Origin: Oscarella lobularis
Taxonomy: Eukaryota > Porifera > Homoscleromorpha > Homosclerophorida > Oscarellidae
Assembly (NCBI RefSeq): GCF_947507565.1
Contig: NC_089184.1
Span: forward strand, 2,170,001 to 2,234,000
Reading direction: 5' to 3'
Length of the DNA stretch: 64,000 nt
The notes beneath the pieces are model-generated. The model saw nothing but the letters and a program-made list of their open reading frames with translations, had not been told where the DNA came from and did no database searches. This document shows, in pieces, positions 11,656 through 21,024 of the stretch. Positions within the stretch are counted from its first letter, which is position 1, and each line of letters starts with the position of its first letter. The position numbers and the translations under genes were made by a program.

Positions 11656-11933
11656 GAATTTTCAGCGTCGTCGTCGTTCTCAGCGTCGTCTTCATTACCG
11701 GCAACAATGGTAGCATCGCTGTCGTCGTCCGAAAGCGAAGGATTGGCCACGACTGGAGTATTGGACTCAGTATTGACTGCGGGACAGGGGTCGGACTCTT
11801 CAAGCGTAGAAGGCCTCCGAATGGAATCCGACGACGTTTCATCCGATGTTCGACGTCTTTTTCGAATCGAATCCATTCTTTCGAGGAGCGCTCTACGTTT
11901 TTTCCATCGATTATCGTTGCCCTTACTCTCCAT
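10068..11933 (-). CDS. IS630/Tc1-mariner-type DDE transposase, intact 621 aa
   Basis: One uninterrupted frame. The N-terminus (1-110) is basic then very acidic, with a poly-Asp run around 94-103 encoded by a GTC trinucleotide repeat. Residues about 145-210 look like a helix-turn-helix region (VGEKSVRVWMTDL). A conserved block TAKRFLHDLGFSRRKTSQKS precedes DGHEREDVV (about 252-283). The catalytic triad is Asp334 (IFHDETVF), Asp431 (WIFDHSSNHASK) and Glu538 (YHCELNPIERVW). The second-Asp-to-Glu gap is 106 residues, long for this superfamily, but it is filled by conserved sequence (GKKQPTMRDT…PKGLKVVLEERG) known from related fungal and invertebrate proteins. It should excise and insert the element at TA. 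A decayed relative is present at 62.7-63.7 kb. Confidence 0.88.
11625..11655. repeat. GTC trinucleotide microsatellite inside transposase coding sequence
   Basis: About ten uninterrupted GTC/TCG units. On the minus strand they are GAC codons forming the poly-Asp run of the transposase. Because the unit is three bases, length changes leave the frame intact. Confidence 0.9.
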
Positions 11934-12172
11934 TGTTGAAGCTTTATCCGGGTGATTTCATGTGGGTCTAACGGTCAATTAAGGCAATCAACCAATCAGC
12001 ATGCGTTCACGTGAGCAACAAAATAAATATCACGCTTACGTCATGCAACCGTATTAATTCAAAAATGCATTCTATGCACTTTACAAAAATGCCAATGCTG
12101 AGCTGCTCGAGATGATTTACAACACGAAAAAACAGTCACAAAGCGGGGACGTTTATGCTGGCCGGCACTGTA

Positions 12173-12874
12173 CCTTTTCCGGAGTGTCCGGCCACTTTTG
12201 AGAGAAATTCTTATGAACATTCGGCTATAAACGCAGGAGAACAAAAGAGAAACGCCAAGGAATCACCTTAACGCACTAGGGCGTGACCAAGGAGACATAG
12301 ACATTTGGGAAAACATCTAACAGTCGCGTACGTAATCAGCCAATTTCAACGACCCACGTGACCGCTATGTTAAACAAACCCTAGATCATCGGAATGCTGC
12401 TATGGGACAGTCGAGTCGAATGATGTCATCGGCTTCCACGTGGAACGAATGACGCGACATCTAGCGCGCTTTAAAGATGGTGGCTTAAGGCGTAAGTTCA
12501 CTGTGCCTGTGCGGTCTCTTGCTTTAGCAAGTTAACCGTCGTTACCAACTAGTTACCTGCCAAGATCAAAAAATCTTTTTCACGTCGACAGGTCCTTTCA
12601 TTGTTTCACCAGGTGCAGTGTCAACGAACTGTGCAATACTTCGCATGATGAAGAATTTCTTTACGCCAATTTGTGCCCTTCGTGTCTTTTTCAATCTGGC
12701 ACGGAAAATTATTGAAACTGTTAGGATCCCCCGCGATGCCTGGCCGCGGCCTCTAGGCGACTCTTTGAGAATGATAATAATTGAGCGACTGTCTGCAAGG
12801 TTTGTATATTTCCCAACTGACCAACGCATGCGCCCCAGGTTATAACATGCAAACATATAGTGGATCGCAACAAC
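12173..12874. other. No recognised gene
   Basis: Mixed-composition sequence to the right of the transposon. An open plus-strand frame at 12618-12845 and its minus-strand counterparts have no family resemblance I can name. No repeats seen. Confidence 0.4.
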
Positions 12875-14052
12875 TCACTCCCTTCTAGAGGAGTGTGCGT
12901 CCTCGTACATGTGTACAACCAACAAAACAAAATAAAAGGAGCAGCTGCCTAACAATGTGGGTAACAAAAACGTCGAACAACAAGAAATGAAGACAATGTG
13001 AAATAATTTACAGCTGTTAATGGGTGAGACTAACAACAAAGCCGTCAGGGAAACGACTGGAAAGCGTGCCCACGTTGCGTTGCTTAGGACGCGAAGAAGT
13101 ATAAGTACGAGTATTAGAAGTAGAATTAGAGCGAAGATACGGGTTACGTGAGCCTCAGCTTCTGTCGCATTGAAATCCTTTTCGTCTGAAGTAGCGGCGC
13201 TTTTGACCATCCTTGGAGCAGGATTGATCCGAGACGAAATCGGCGCTCGTGTCGTCGCACGGCGGGGCTCCGGTAGCGAAGCGACTTTCGCATCCTGATC
13301 ACCACGACGATCCTCGACGCTGATTGAAGAAGCGTAGTGAGGCCCTGCGCCGTCGCGCGGTAAGACTGGCTTGGACCCGTTTGCGGTCAGTGATCCATCT
13401 GATGTAGGACCCTTATCGTGAGCAGTAGTCAAATTGGCGGTGTCGGACGAAAGTGCTGGAGTAGAAGAACAAAGACGAAAATTGTTGTGAGGATAATAGC
13501 GAACAATCCGTTGAACATGAGCCATGGTCGATTTCTGCGTGTCCAGATGAACAAGCTCGTACGTAACGTCGGAGAGGCGGCATCGAACACGTACGGGCCG
13601 TCGAAATGACGTCGTACCTTTGGCGAAAGACCAGGTGTGCGAACGGACGTATGAAGTAGAACCAGAGAACCAGGTTCGAACGAAACGGCGATATGACGCG
13701 AGTCATAGTATTTCTTTCGGCGAACGTCGGTTTCTGTTTGAGCGGCACGAGCCAACTCGAAGGCTCGGCGGAGCTTTGAAGTGAGAACAACTTCGTAGTC
13801 GTTGATTTGCCAATAACCGGATTTCAAGTCGAGTGAGGTAAAGTAGCGATTTCCGCCGAGGAGGTCGAGGCTGTCATCAATCCTTGGTAGAGGATAGCCC
13901 TCGTCGATCATCAGTTCGTTGAGCAGACGGTAATCGACGCAGAATTTAGGATTCGGTTGTTTGTTTGGCGCCGTCGGCGCTGGCAAATATTGAGAGGGGG
14001 CTGTACTAGCCGCGGGAACGGAAGTGATTGATTTCGATGCCGAGGCCGCCAA
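12875..14052 (-). pseudogene. Gypsy pol remnant: RT start fused to integrase C-terminus
   Basis: The reading begins with the gypsy RT entry motif FCVDYRLLNELM, PLPRIDDSLDLLGG and FTSLDLKSGYWQI, then switches without frame break to NDYEVVLTSKLRRAFELA and KKYYDSRH, VRRHFDGPYVF, which belong to the region after the integrase core. The junction near 13800 therefore marks a deletion of several hundred codons. After a frame change near 13560 the tail has VQRIVRYYPHNN, typical of the end of gypsy integrases, a Ser/Pro/Ala-rich spacer, and a hydrophobic run near 13110. No catalytic residue set remains. Confidence 0.7.
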
Positions 14053-14232
14053 CTGTTGAAGGATTTGCGAATTCTGTTACATCAACTGCGCTGGCTGCTG
14101 CACGAGCGTTTGCAACAGCTGAACGGTGGTGTCGGACGCCTTACCCATCGGGCGCGATTGTGCCTGCGGCGCCGACGCAGCTGGCGGGCGATCGTATCGC
14201 AAGGCGTAGCAATCGTCGTCGTGAGCAACGGT

Positions 14233-14739
14233 TCAATTGTGATTCCAAATTCGTTCGGCGGTTTCGGCAGTCCTGATCGCCTCCTTGAGCGATTTCGGTG
14301 GTTTCCGTTCGAGTTCGTCCTTGAATTCGCGACGAAGTCCGGCCTGAAAGCGAGATACAGTTATCGTCACCGAGACAACGTCAGGATCTGCGTTCTGGAG
14401 CTGTAAAAGAATTTGTTTGAAGCGCGAAGCGAACTCGGCTACGGTCTCACGCGCCGTCTGTTTGCAGACCATTAACTTATTAGTCCAATGATGCGTGGGA
14501 TAGCGCGGGATGAATTGTTCCTGAAGGAAAGCTTCGAATTGGTTCGAGGTGAGATTGCCGACGTCGTCGTTTCCCAGGAAAGCGCGGAATTCGGATCGGG
14601 CATCTGCAGAGAGAGCCATTGCAGCGGAGGCTAGCTTGCAACGATCGGGCCAGCGTGAGAATTTCGCGGCGGCGTTGACGTGGAAAAGCCAATTCTCGAC
14701 GTCTTCCCCGCGGCGTCCGAAGAATCGATCGAGCTTCAC
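14233..14739 (-). pseudogene. Gypsy-type gag capsid fragment
   Basis: A 168-aa frame starting MKLDRFFGRRGEDVENWLF with a Retrotrans_gag-like body: FSRWPDRCKLASAAMAL, ARSEFRAFLG, then QTARETVAEFASRFKQI and FQAGLRREFKDEL. These are the usual capsid landmarks. No CCHC knuckle follows in frame; the sequence between this and the pol remnant (14232-14053) shows a Ser/Ala/Pro-rich reading only. Confidence 0.7.
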
Positions 14740-15235
14740 TGACGATTTCGCTTCGTCAAAGTCCGATTCAGGCGTCGGGAGTGCGCCGTCGCCCGCGCGT
14801 TTCTTCTTCCGCTTCTTTTTGCGAGTTGGCTCGGAATTGTCGGGCGTGGCCGCGCTGTCTTCGAATGATTCCTCGGTTGGGGTTTGCGATCGAAGAGGAT
14901 CGCGACACCTAGAGACATCGAAAAGTAATTCATATTGGTGATATTTCGCTGTTCTTCTCTCGAGAAGACAAAGTTGAACGTCGTTCGTTCGCGAGCGGTT
15001 CTTCCCAAATATGGCGTCGGAACGCTGAAACAGACACGACGGGATCGTGTGAATGGTAGTAATTGGTAAAAGCAGCGAGACATAGTGAGAGATAGAGCAG
15101 ATCCGAAGGTACGAACAAGTCTGGCGATCCGCCGAATCGCCGGCAGCTGAAGTACGCGAGCCAATTCCTATGACCCGCGAAGATTTCGAATAGATTTGAA
15201 CTCTCGCTACGCTTCTGTATCCATTGTCGGGCCAT

Positions 15236-16382
15236 TTAGAAGCTCATAGTAGCCGGTGACGGAATCGCAAGCTTCGAAGCGCTCTCCTGAAATACTGTCC
15301 CCCCAACTAAAAATTCGTCGGACCTTAAAACGAACCTTTGTCTTCAAAACTTCGATTGTTTCACTGAAAACCCAAAGCTTATCCATTTGGTCTATACCTA
15401 TACCTTACTCAAACCCATTATGTGGAAGGGGTCATTTAAGCGGAAGTCCTGACATCTAATTGGGCTTCGCGAGAGCATGCGCATTTCAACTTCTTTTTAT
15501 TGGGTGACGTCGATTATTACAAGTACAGACAATGGCATGCGCATTTGATAGCCCGCCCTGCCGCATGACTCCGCGAATCAAAACTTGTCGTAGACAAGAG
15601 GGGAGAGATAGATAATTAAATAATTAATTCTAAAAAAATTGAACATACTGTCCCCTCATACAAAGGCAGTTATTGATGACGGGGTCTTGTCCAGGACACC
15701 GGCAGAGCAGTTTTTGATCGAGGGATCAGGACCCCAGACCTACAAAAAGAATATTTAGCCCAATAGACACGTACATCCTTCCTTACACTTGAATGCCATT
15801 TTGTATAGAATTCAGGCGCGGTGGCGACGTTATTCGTTGAAAACTTCTGCTAGTGAATGAAAAGAGCCGCCGAATTGATCTTGACAACTCGAGACGCCTC
15901 CAATCATTCGAATCAAATTTAATAATTTATTTAATAACCCGGATGGCTTTGTCGCCGATCCGTCATCGCACGGAGCATCCGAAACGTACGGAGCCACGTC
16001 GATCCATCGCCGAAGCATGGCTGCAATGCGCGCGCAACAAAAAATGAGCAATCTCTGATGTCACAAGAAGTGGAATCTCTGCTTTGAACTGATCTACGTC
16101 GCGACGAATTCTAGATGTCCCTGGTCGATGCCAACAAATATCAGAAACTGGAACAGTACGTCATGCAACCTCTATAGGAAGAATCAAAATCATGATGTTT
16201 CAGTTCCTGCCAGAACTGATGTCTGTTGCAATGAACAATAATGTGCTACAATGAGCTGTTTTGCCTAGTCTACTGTCACATGCAAACGAATTTATTGTTA
16301 TGTATATACTATACGTATAGTCATGTGCTTCGAAGCATATTAAAATATAATCGTTAAGTATGACGTCTCTGTCGAGCAACTG
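15236..16382. other. No recognised gene
   Basis: Low-information sequence. Small open frames at 15256-15459 and 15853-16047 have no family resemblance. AT-rich from about 15600 and 16200 onward. No tandem repeat or TIR pair noticed. Confidence 0.4.
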
Positions 16383-16462
16383 ATGCCAATTGTCGATCTC
16401 CCGCTAAGGGGCCCCTTTGCCGTGACAGAATTTCTCGGATTTTTTTATGAATCTCTTCCGTC

Positions 16463-18485
16463 GTGCCGCCGGCAGATGTTCTTCGTCTTCGGTACAGTGA
16501 GTTGCACTGGGAAGGCAATCATGTGCTGCAAGGAGTTTCCGACAGCGGAAAGTCGATTACGGCTCGGTCTGCCTACTCGCGCATCGGCTTGAGCGGCGCG
16601 CAGTTTCGATGTGTTACCCGACCATTGTATCAGGCGATGCAACTGGCGACGTCGTTCGGCTTCTGGATCGACCATCCGCAAAAGCCGGAAGAGGTGAAGG
16701 TACTGGCAATCAATTCGTACAAGAAGCATAGTATTTTAGTTACGTAGAAATGAAAAGTAAATATAATCCATATAGATCTACGCACGGCACACTAGAACGG
16801 GGAACAGGAAAACCCAGATGCAGTAAGTTGCAATTTTTCCTTTGGAAACATGCAGCGGTAACAGACAGGCTCATTACTGTCTTTGACATTTCTTTATTTC
16901 TTTTTTAGACTACTTTCACGTCTCGTCGTCATCCCGTTCGAGGCTGTGAATGCGTTAAAAACGGATGAGTAAGATGAGGCGTTTTGGCACCTTCCTGCTC
17001 GGTGGCGAAGAGCATCCAGTAGCATCGGCTTCTTCATCAGTCTTGGACATTGCTACTCCCAGAAAGCAAATGATGGAGGGGAGACTCGCTCCATAAAAAA
17101 GAAAGTTTTGAAATAACTGCCCGCCACTCTTTGCCGCACCGCGGATGGATACGCGGATTTGATCTGGTTTACAGCTGGGGTAGATTTGAAGATTTTGTCT
17201 CATAGTCGTTCAATGCTCACTTTAGATTGCCCTTGAATGTGTATATTTCGAAAAAGAGGTCGTGAAAATGTTTAAGGACCTTTCGTATTTGATTATTCGC
17301 CAAGTCTGTCCGAAAGATAGCGCTATTCCAACGGCGGTCGAAGAGCGTGACGAAGCTGACCTTGCTCTTGTGGGCAACGTTATCGTTGCAATGGGCTGTC
17401 GGCAGCAAACTGCAGCTGGGGCCAAATCAAGTACGTAAGGATAGTCCGTTCCTCAAACATTTGAGAGTTGGGCGTTGCGCTGGTGGGAACATTCGTGTCT
17501 TTTGGGCATTGCGAGTACGCCGAATGCCTAATTTGTTACTGCGTGAGGTTAAATGTCCTTCTGACCATCGCGAACCTCGAGACAATCGTTGAAGGCGCTT
17601 TCCGACAGGCCCTAAAGCGAGTAGGTTGGGTGCGCAAAGATCAGAAGCAGCAAATCTCATGGTTTCTGCTCGCTGTTCCTGAGGGTAAAGAGAATAATCT
17701 CTCGGAAATCAGGCTTGAGCCAGTACTGACGAAGAAATTCAAATGCTCAATCATCAAAGCAAGTATCATTCCAGAGAGGAAGATGAAGACACGGCGAGAC
17801 AGTAAGTTTCTGTGATATAGTCTTTACCCGATCCTATAATTTTCACTTTCAGTGATACAATTTGGCTGCTTCAAGCAATCTGACATTGAAGCGAAAGAAG
17901 ATGGGCGTTTACTTAGTGCACGCGAAAATGAGGATCACGCTTATCTAGTTGACGCTGACAATCTCTGTGAAAGCGACCACGACGATCTGATCGAATACGA
18001 TAATTTGGACGAATCTGATGATGGCGATAACGACAATGAGAGAGAAGAAAAACGCGAGGAGGCAGAAGGCAAGGAGGCGGAACGCAAGGAGAAGAAACGC
18101 AAGGAAGTGGAACGCAAGGAAGTGGAACGCAAGGAAGTGGAACGCAATGAGTTGGAACGCGGGGAGAAGGAACGCGAGGAGGAGAAACGCAAGGAGAAGG
18201 AACACGAAGAGGACAATGAAGAAGAAGAAGGGAAAATTCAGAAACAGAAAGGTAAATGACAAGAACTGTGTTTTAATTAAGCGCGATAACGGTCGTATTT
18301 AAGATGGAACAGACAGAAAGAACCAAAAAGAGCGTATTCTGAAACAGATCAAGCGAAGGTAATCCATTAATCCTAAATTCATGTAACGCTTATGAAACAT
18401 ATTTAGAAAAGCTGAGCGCTCGAAAACATATCGAGAGGCAGAGTTGCTCCAGACATGCTTTTTCCAAAAGATCTGCCAAAAATGA
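16463..18485 (+). CDS. Unrecognised multi-exon gene with charged C-terminus
   Basis: I do not recognise the family. The last five exons can be joined exactly: 17268(or 17226)-17430, 17466-17801, 17853-18251, 18304-18358 and 18407-18485. All introns are GT-AG and 35-51 bp, and from the ATG at 17268 the sum is 344 codons with one terminal stop. The first part contains VCPKDSAIPTAVEERDEADL and a hydrophobic, Cys-rich stretch (ECLICYCVRLNVLL); the third exon is acidic and then Glu/Lys/Arg-rich with tandem RKEVE repeats, likely a long helix. Upstream plus-strand exons are plausible at about 16463-16700, 16760-16821 and 16909-16968 (LLSRLVVIPFEAVNALKTDE before GTAAGA), but I could not join them in phase. 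The unbroken spliced frame argues for a real gene. Confidence 0.5.
18085..18200. repeat. 15-bp in-frame repeats coding for charged pentapeptides
   Basis: Units of the form aaggaagtggaacgc recur at least six times with substitutions, coding RKEVE/RNELE-type pentads inside the third mapped exon of the unrecognised gene. Exact tandem identity of three central units suggests recent expansion. Confidence 0.8.
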
Positions 18486-18758
18486 AGAGAAGGCCGCGTT
18501 TTTTGAGTCATCAATATATACCTCATCAGGTATAGTAATGAGGACCCGGCAGGGTGTTACGTTTGGTTGTTTTTCTTGCTCTAATCATTGCGTTAAAAAA
18601 GGGTCGTCAATCTTGCTCTAATTATTGCGTTAAAAAAGAACATGCAGATGCTGAATCACGTGATCGAAGAAAATAAGAAAACGTTGGCCACATTAAACTG
18701 TTTGCCGACTTTGCGCACAATCACCGGATTGATTAAGTTCAACGAGATGATCTGGATG

Positions 18759-18915
18759 ACAACGTTGACTAGGTTGACCACGTTGACCTGGTTGACCACG
18801 TTGACCATGTTGACCTGGTTGACTAGACCAGGTTGACCTGGTTGAGTAGGTTGACCAGGTAGATAAGGTTGACTACGTTGACTAGGTTGACCAGGTAGAC
18901 GAGGTTGACCTGGTG
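18759..18915. repeat. 9-bp minisatellite built on GTTGACC
   Basis: About 16 imperfect copies of a 9-bp unit (nnGTTGACC, for example acgttgacc, tggttgacc, aggttgact) run through this interval, with one short inverted patch (ctagaccagg). It lies about 270 bp beyond the stop of the preceding gene. No coding role is apparent. Confidence 0.85.
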
Positions 18916-19019
18916 TACACTAGCTGCTCGAGGCATTCGACGCTAGAAAAGACGGCACGGGTACGGGTTCCTTAAAAGGCAGACGTAAAAGAAGAACCGT
19001 CGAAAAGTACGGTTTAGTC

Positions 19020-20220
19020 ACGAGTCCAACGAATTGAATTCTTGGGCGAGAAGCTGGATCTGGAGGCAGAGCAGTACTGTAGCAACAAGGAAAAGAAGAA
19101 AAGTGAAATCCAAGATGGCCACTCGCCTTTTGGATATCTCGGCCGCCCGTTTTTTTCCGTCGCTACTGAGACCTGATATTGATTCAAAAGACATCGGAAG
19201 AGATGCATGTGCGCTTTGCCGCCGTACCTCTCGACAAACTACATGTAGACGGAGAAACGGATCGAAAAGGGAGGTTCCGTCTCTTTCTTCGCCTCACGCC
19301 ATCCAATAAAGGCAGTCCTGAATATTCTCGTCCAGCAAGACGCCTTAGACTTGACAGAAGAAAAGATCAAGTTTTCTCTGTTGTCCGTCGCCAAGAAGAA
19401 AAGCACGATGGACATTTTTTCGTCTTGTTCGTCTTTAACCAACGACTTGTTCAAAATTATAGACAAGACGCCAAAGTTTGGAGCTGCACAAGAAATTTTA
19501 AACATTAAATCGGCTCTGCTCCTCTGGAGACTGATTCAATGAGGTACCTTTCCCTCGTCTACCTGAATAGCCAAATTGGGAAAATTTCCGTATACAGACT
19601 CGTTGGGAGTCTTCGAATCTCTCTTTTGTATGAGATGCCTCGAATAAACAGTCAACTAAATTCGTTCTCGTTGCAGCACTTGCTTTTCGAACTCGATAGA
19701 TATCGTGAATTTCTGCAGAGAGTCGCAATGCCCCGTGCGGTCGACATCTCGATAACACTTGATCGATTAACGAGTCGCGGTTGCGACATTGACGACGGCG
19801 CGCCAGAACCACGGCCAGACCCGCACAAACGCCGCGCGCGTATCGACGTCCCTATCGAGTCTCGGGGAACAAATCCAACTCAAACGGCAATAAAATCGCC
19901 TTAAAGCACGTCGAGAAATCCGGCTTAAAAAGCGTCCCTTCATTGACGTCTCGACCGGCGTAGAAAAAAGCGAGAAGTTGCTCTACGACGATAATCCACA
20001 ACTTGGCATCGAGATCGCTATCAACGACATTGATCTGATCGAGAAAAAAGTTGACAAAGCCGAGCGCTTCGACAAGGCCGAGCGCTTCGACGACAATCGT
20101 TCCGACGTTGACGAGATCACTGTAGACAATAATAACAATGACGTCATGTTATTATTTTCGATTTTCGGAAGTGGCGTACGCGTTAATTCCGTGAGCGTAC
20201 AGTACGCTGGAAATCGCTGA
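19020..20220 (+). other. Exon-like coding segments, unrecognised
   Basis: Several plus-strand stretches look protein-coding by composition but change frame: VQRIEFLGEKLDLEAEQY near 19023, RFAAVPLDKLHVDGETDRK near 19210, LTEEKIKFSLLSVAKKK near 19350, and an Asp-rich segment at 19978-20220 that contains two tandem 18-bp units (KAERFD KAERFD). No splice set that keeps a frame throughout was found, and no family is recognised. It may be a decayed gene or a gene with exons I could not order. Confidence 0.3.
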
Positions 20221-20229
20221 TCATACTGG

Positions 20230-21022
20230 CCTGTCATAAAGTACTGTCGTATGTCTTCAAGTTTCTGTTTAGTTCAAGGATAAAATTGCGGAGGATTTCG
20301 GCTTTCGGATCAACTGTATCTAGTGTCTTAATGCAATTTTTCCCGCTTCCACTAGTTTCCCTTGTTGCGCGTGTTCAATTGGTGTTACTTTGATGTGATT
20401 TTCCACGTTGAGTTTTGTCTTTGAAGTGTTGATAAATCAGGTCGTTTTTAAATTTTAGATCGTTTCTACGTATGTATTGCAATTCTTTCTTGTAGGTCTT
20501 TGATGTTTGTCGGTCAAACAATTCCGCGAAAAAATATAAAGTTACATGGTTTATTCATAGTTTACTCTTTATATTTACTATTCCATACCATAAATAAAGA
20601 TGTTGCACATTGGAAAACGACGAAAACAACCACTTTTCTTAACCGTAACGCGCACTACTTTACGCTCGACACTCCGAAGACCGGACTTTCCACGCGTTCC
20701 ATCACGGCAAAGGACTTCACTTACAGTGCGGTGCAAAAGTATAAGCCACTAGCGCCTATTTAGCTATAGTAAGCCTTCAACCGAAAACTTAAGGTTTTAC
20801 CGATAACAAATATAACCTAAAGATATTCTTCTTACACTTACCTTTTCAAAATAATTTTTAGAATTTGCTACTTAACTGCTACGTCTAATTTTAATTAGAT
20901 TACTCTATATTAGTCTCACATAGGCCACATAATATTCCGACCTGCACAATGAGCACGTAAATAAGCGAATAAAGCATATCACCGATTAAATGGGCCAGAA
21001 TTTGACGGAATCCGCTTTGCAA
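20230..21022. other. No gene; contains a sequence shared with 27.4 and 60.4 kb
   Basis: AT-rich non-coding sequence. The part around 20590-20700 (acgacgaaaacaaccacttttct…cgcgcac) resembles sequence at 27480-27530 and 60400-60445, which lies in or after the last exon of the gene at 56.7-60.5 kb. This points to a small dispersed repeat or scattered copies of that gene's 3' end. Confidence 0.35.
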
Positions 21023-21024
21023 TA

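Larger units (their letters stand above)
8616..12170 (-). mobile_element. Intact IS630/Tc1-mariner-type transposon carrying a HIRAN passenger gene
   Basis: Left end CAGTGCCGGCCAGCATAAAC and right end its exact inverted complement (12151-12170); both sides have TA (8614-8615, 12171-12172). The TIR identity continues as CG then degrades. The 3555-bp body holds two convergent genes whose ends are only 35 bp apart: a spliced HIRAN/zinc-ribbon gene on plus and an unbroken 621-aa transposase on minus. Perfect terminal matches and two open genes suggest a recent, possibly active copy. The flanks outside show no homology to each other. Confidence 0.9.
12875..15235 (-). mobile_element. Internally deleted Ty3/gypsy-type retrotransposon
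   Basis: Minus-strand order is gag (14739-14233), a fragment of RT fused directly to the C-terminal part of integrase (14052-13429), then a pol C-terminal tail (13525-12875). Protease, most of RT, RNase H and the catalytic integrase core are absent. LTRs could not be located with confidence: comparing both sides gave no obvious repeat. The copy is non-autonomous. Confidence 0.65.
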
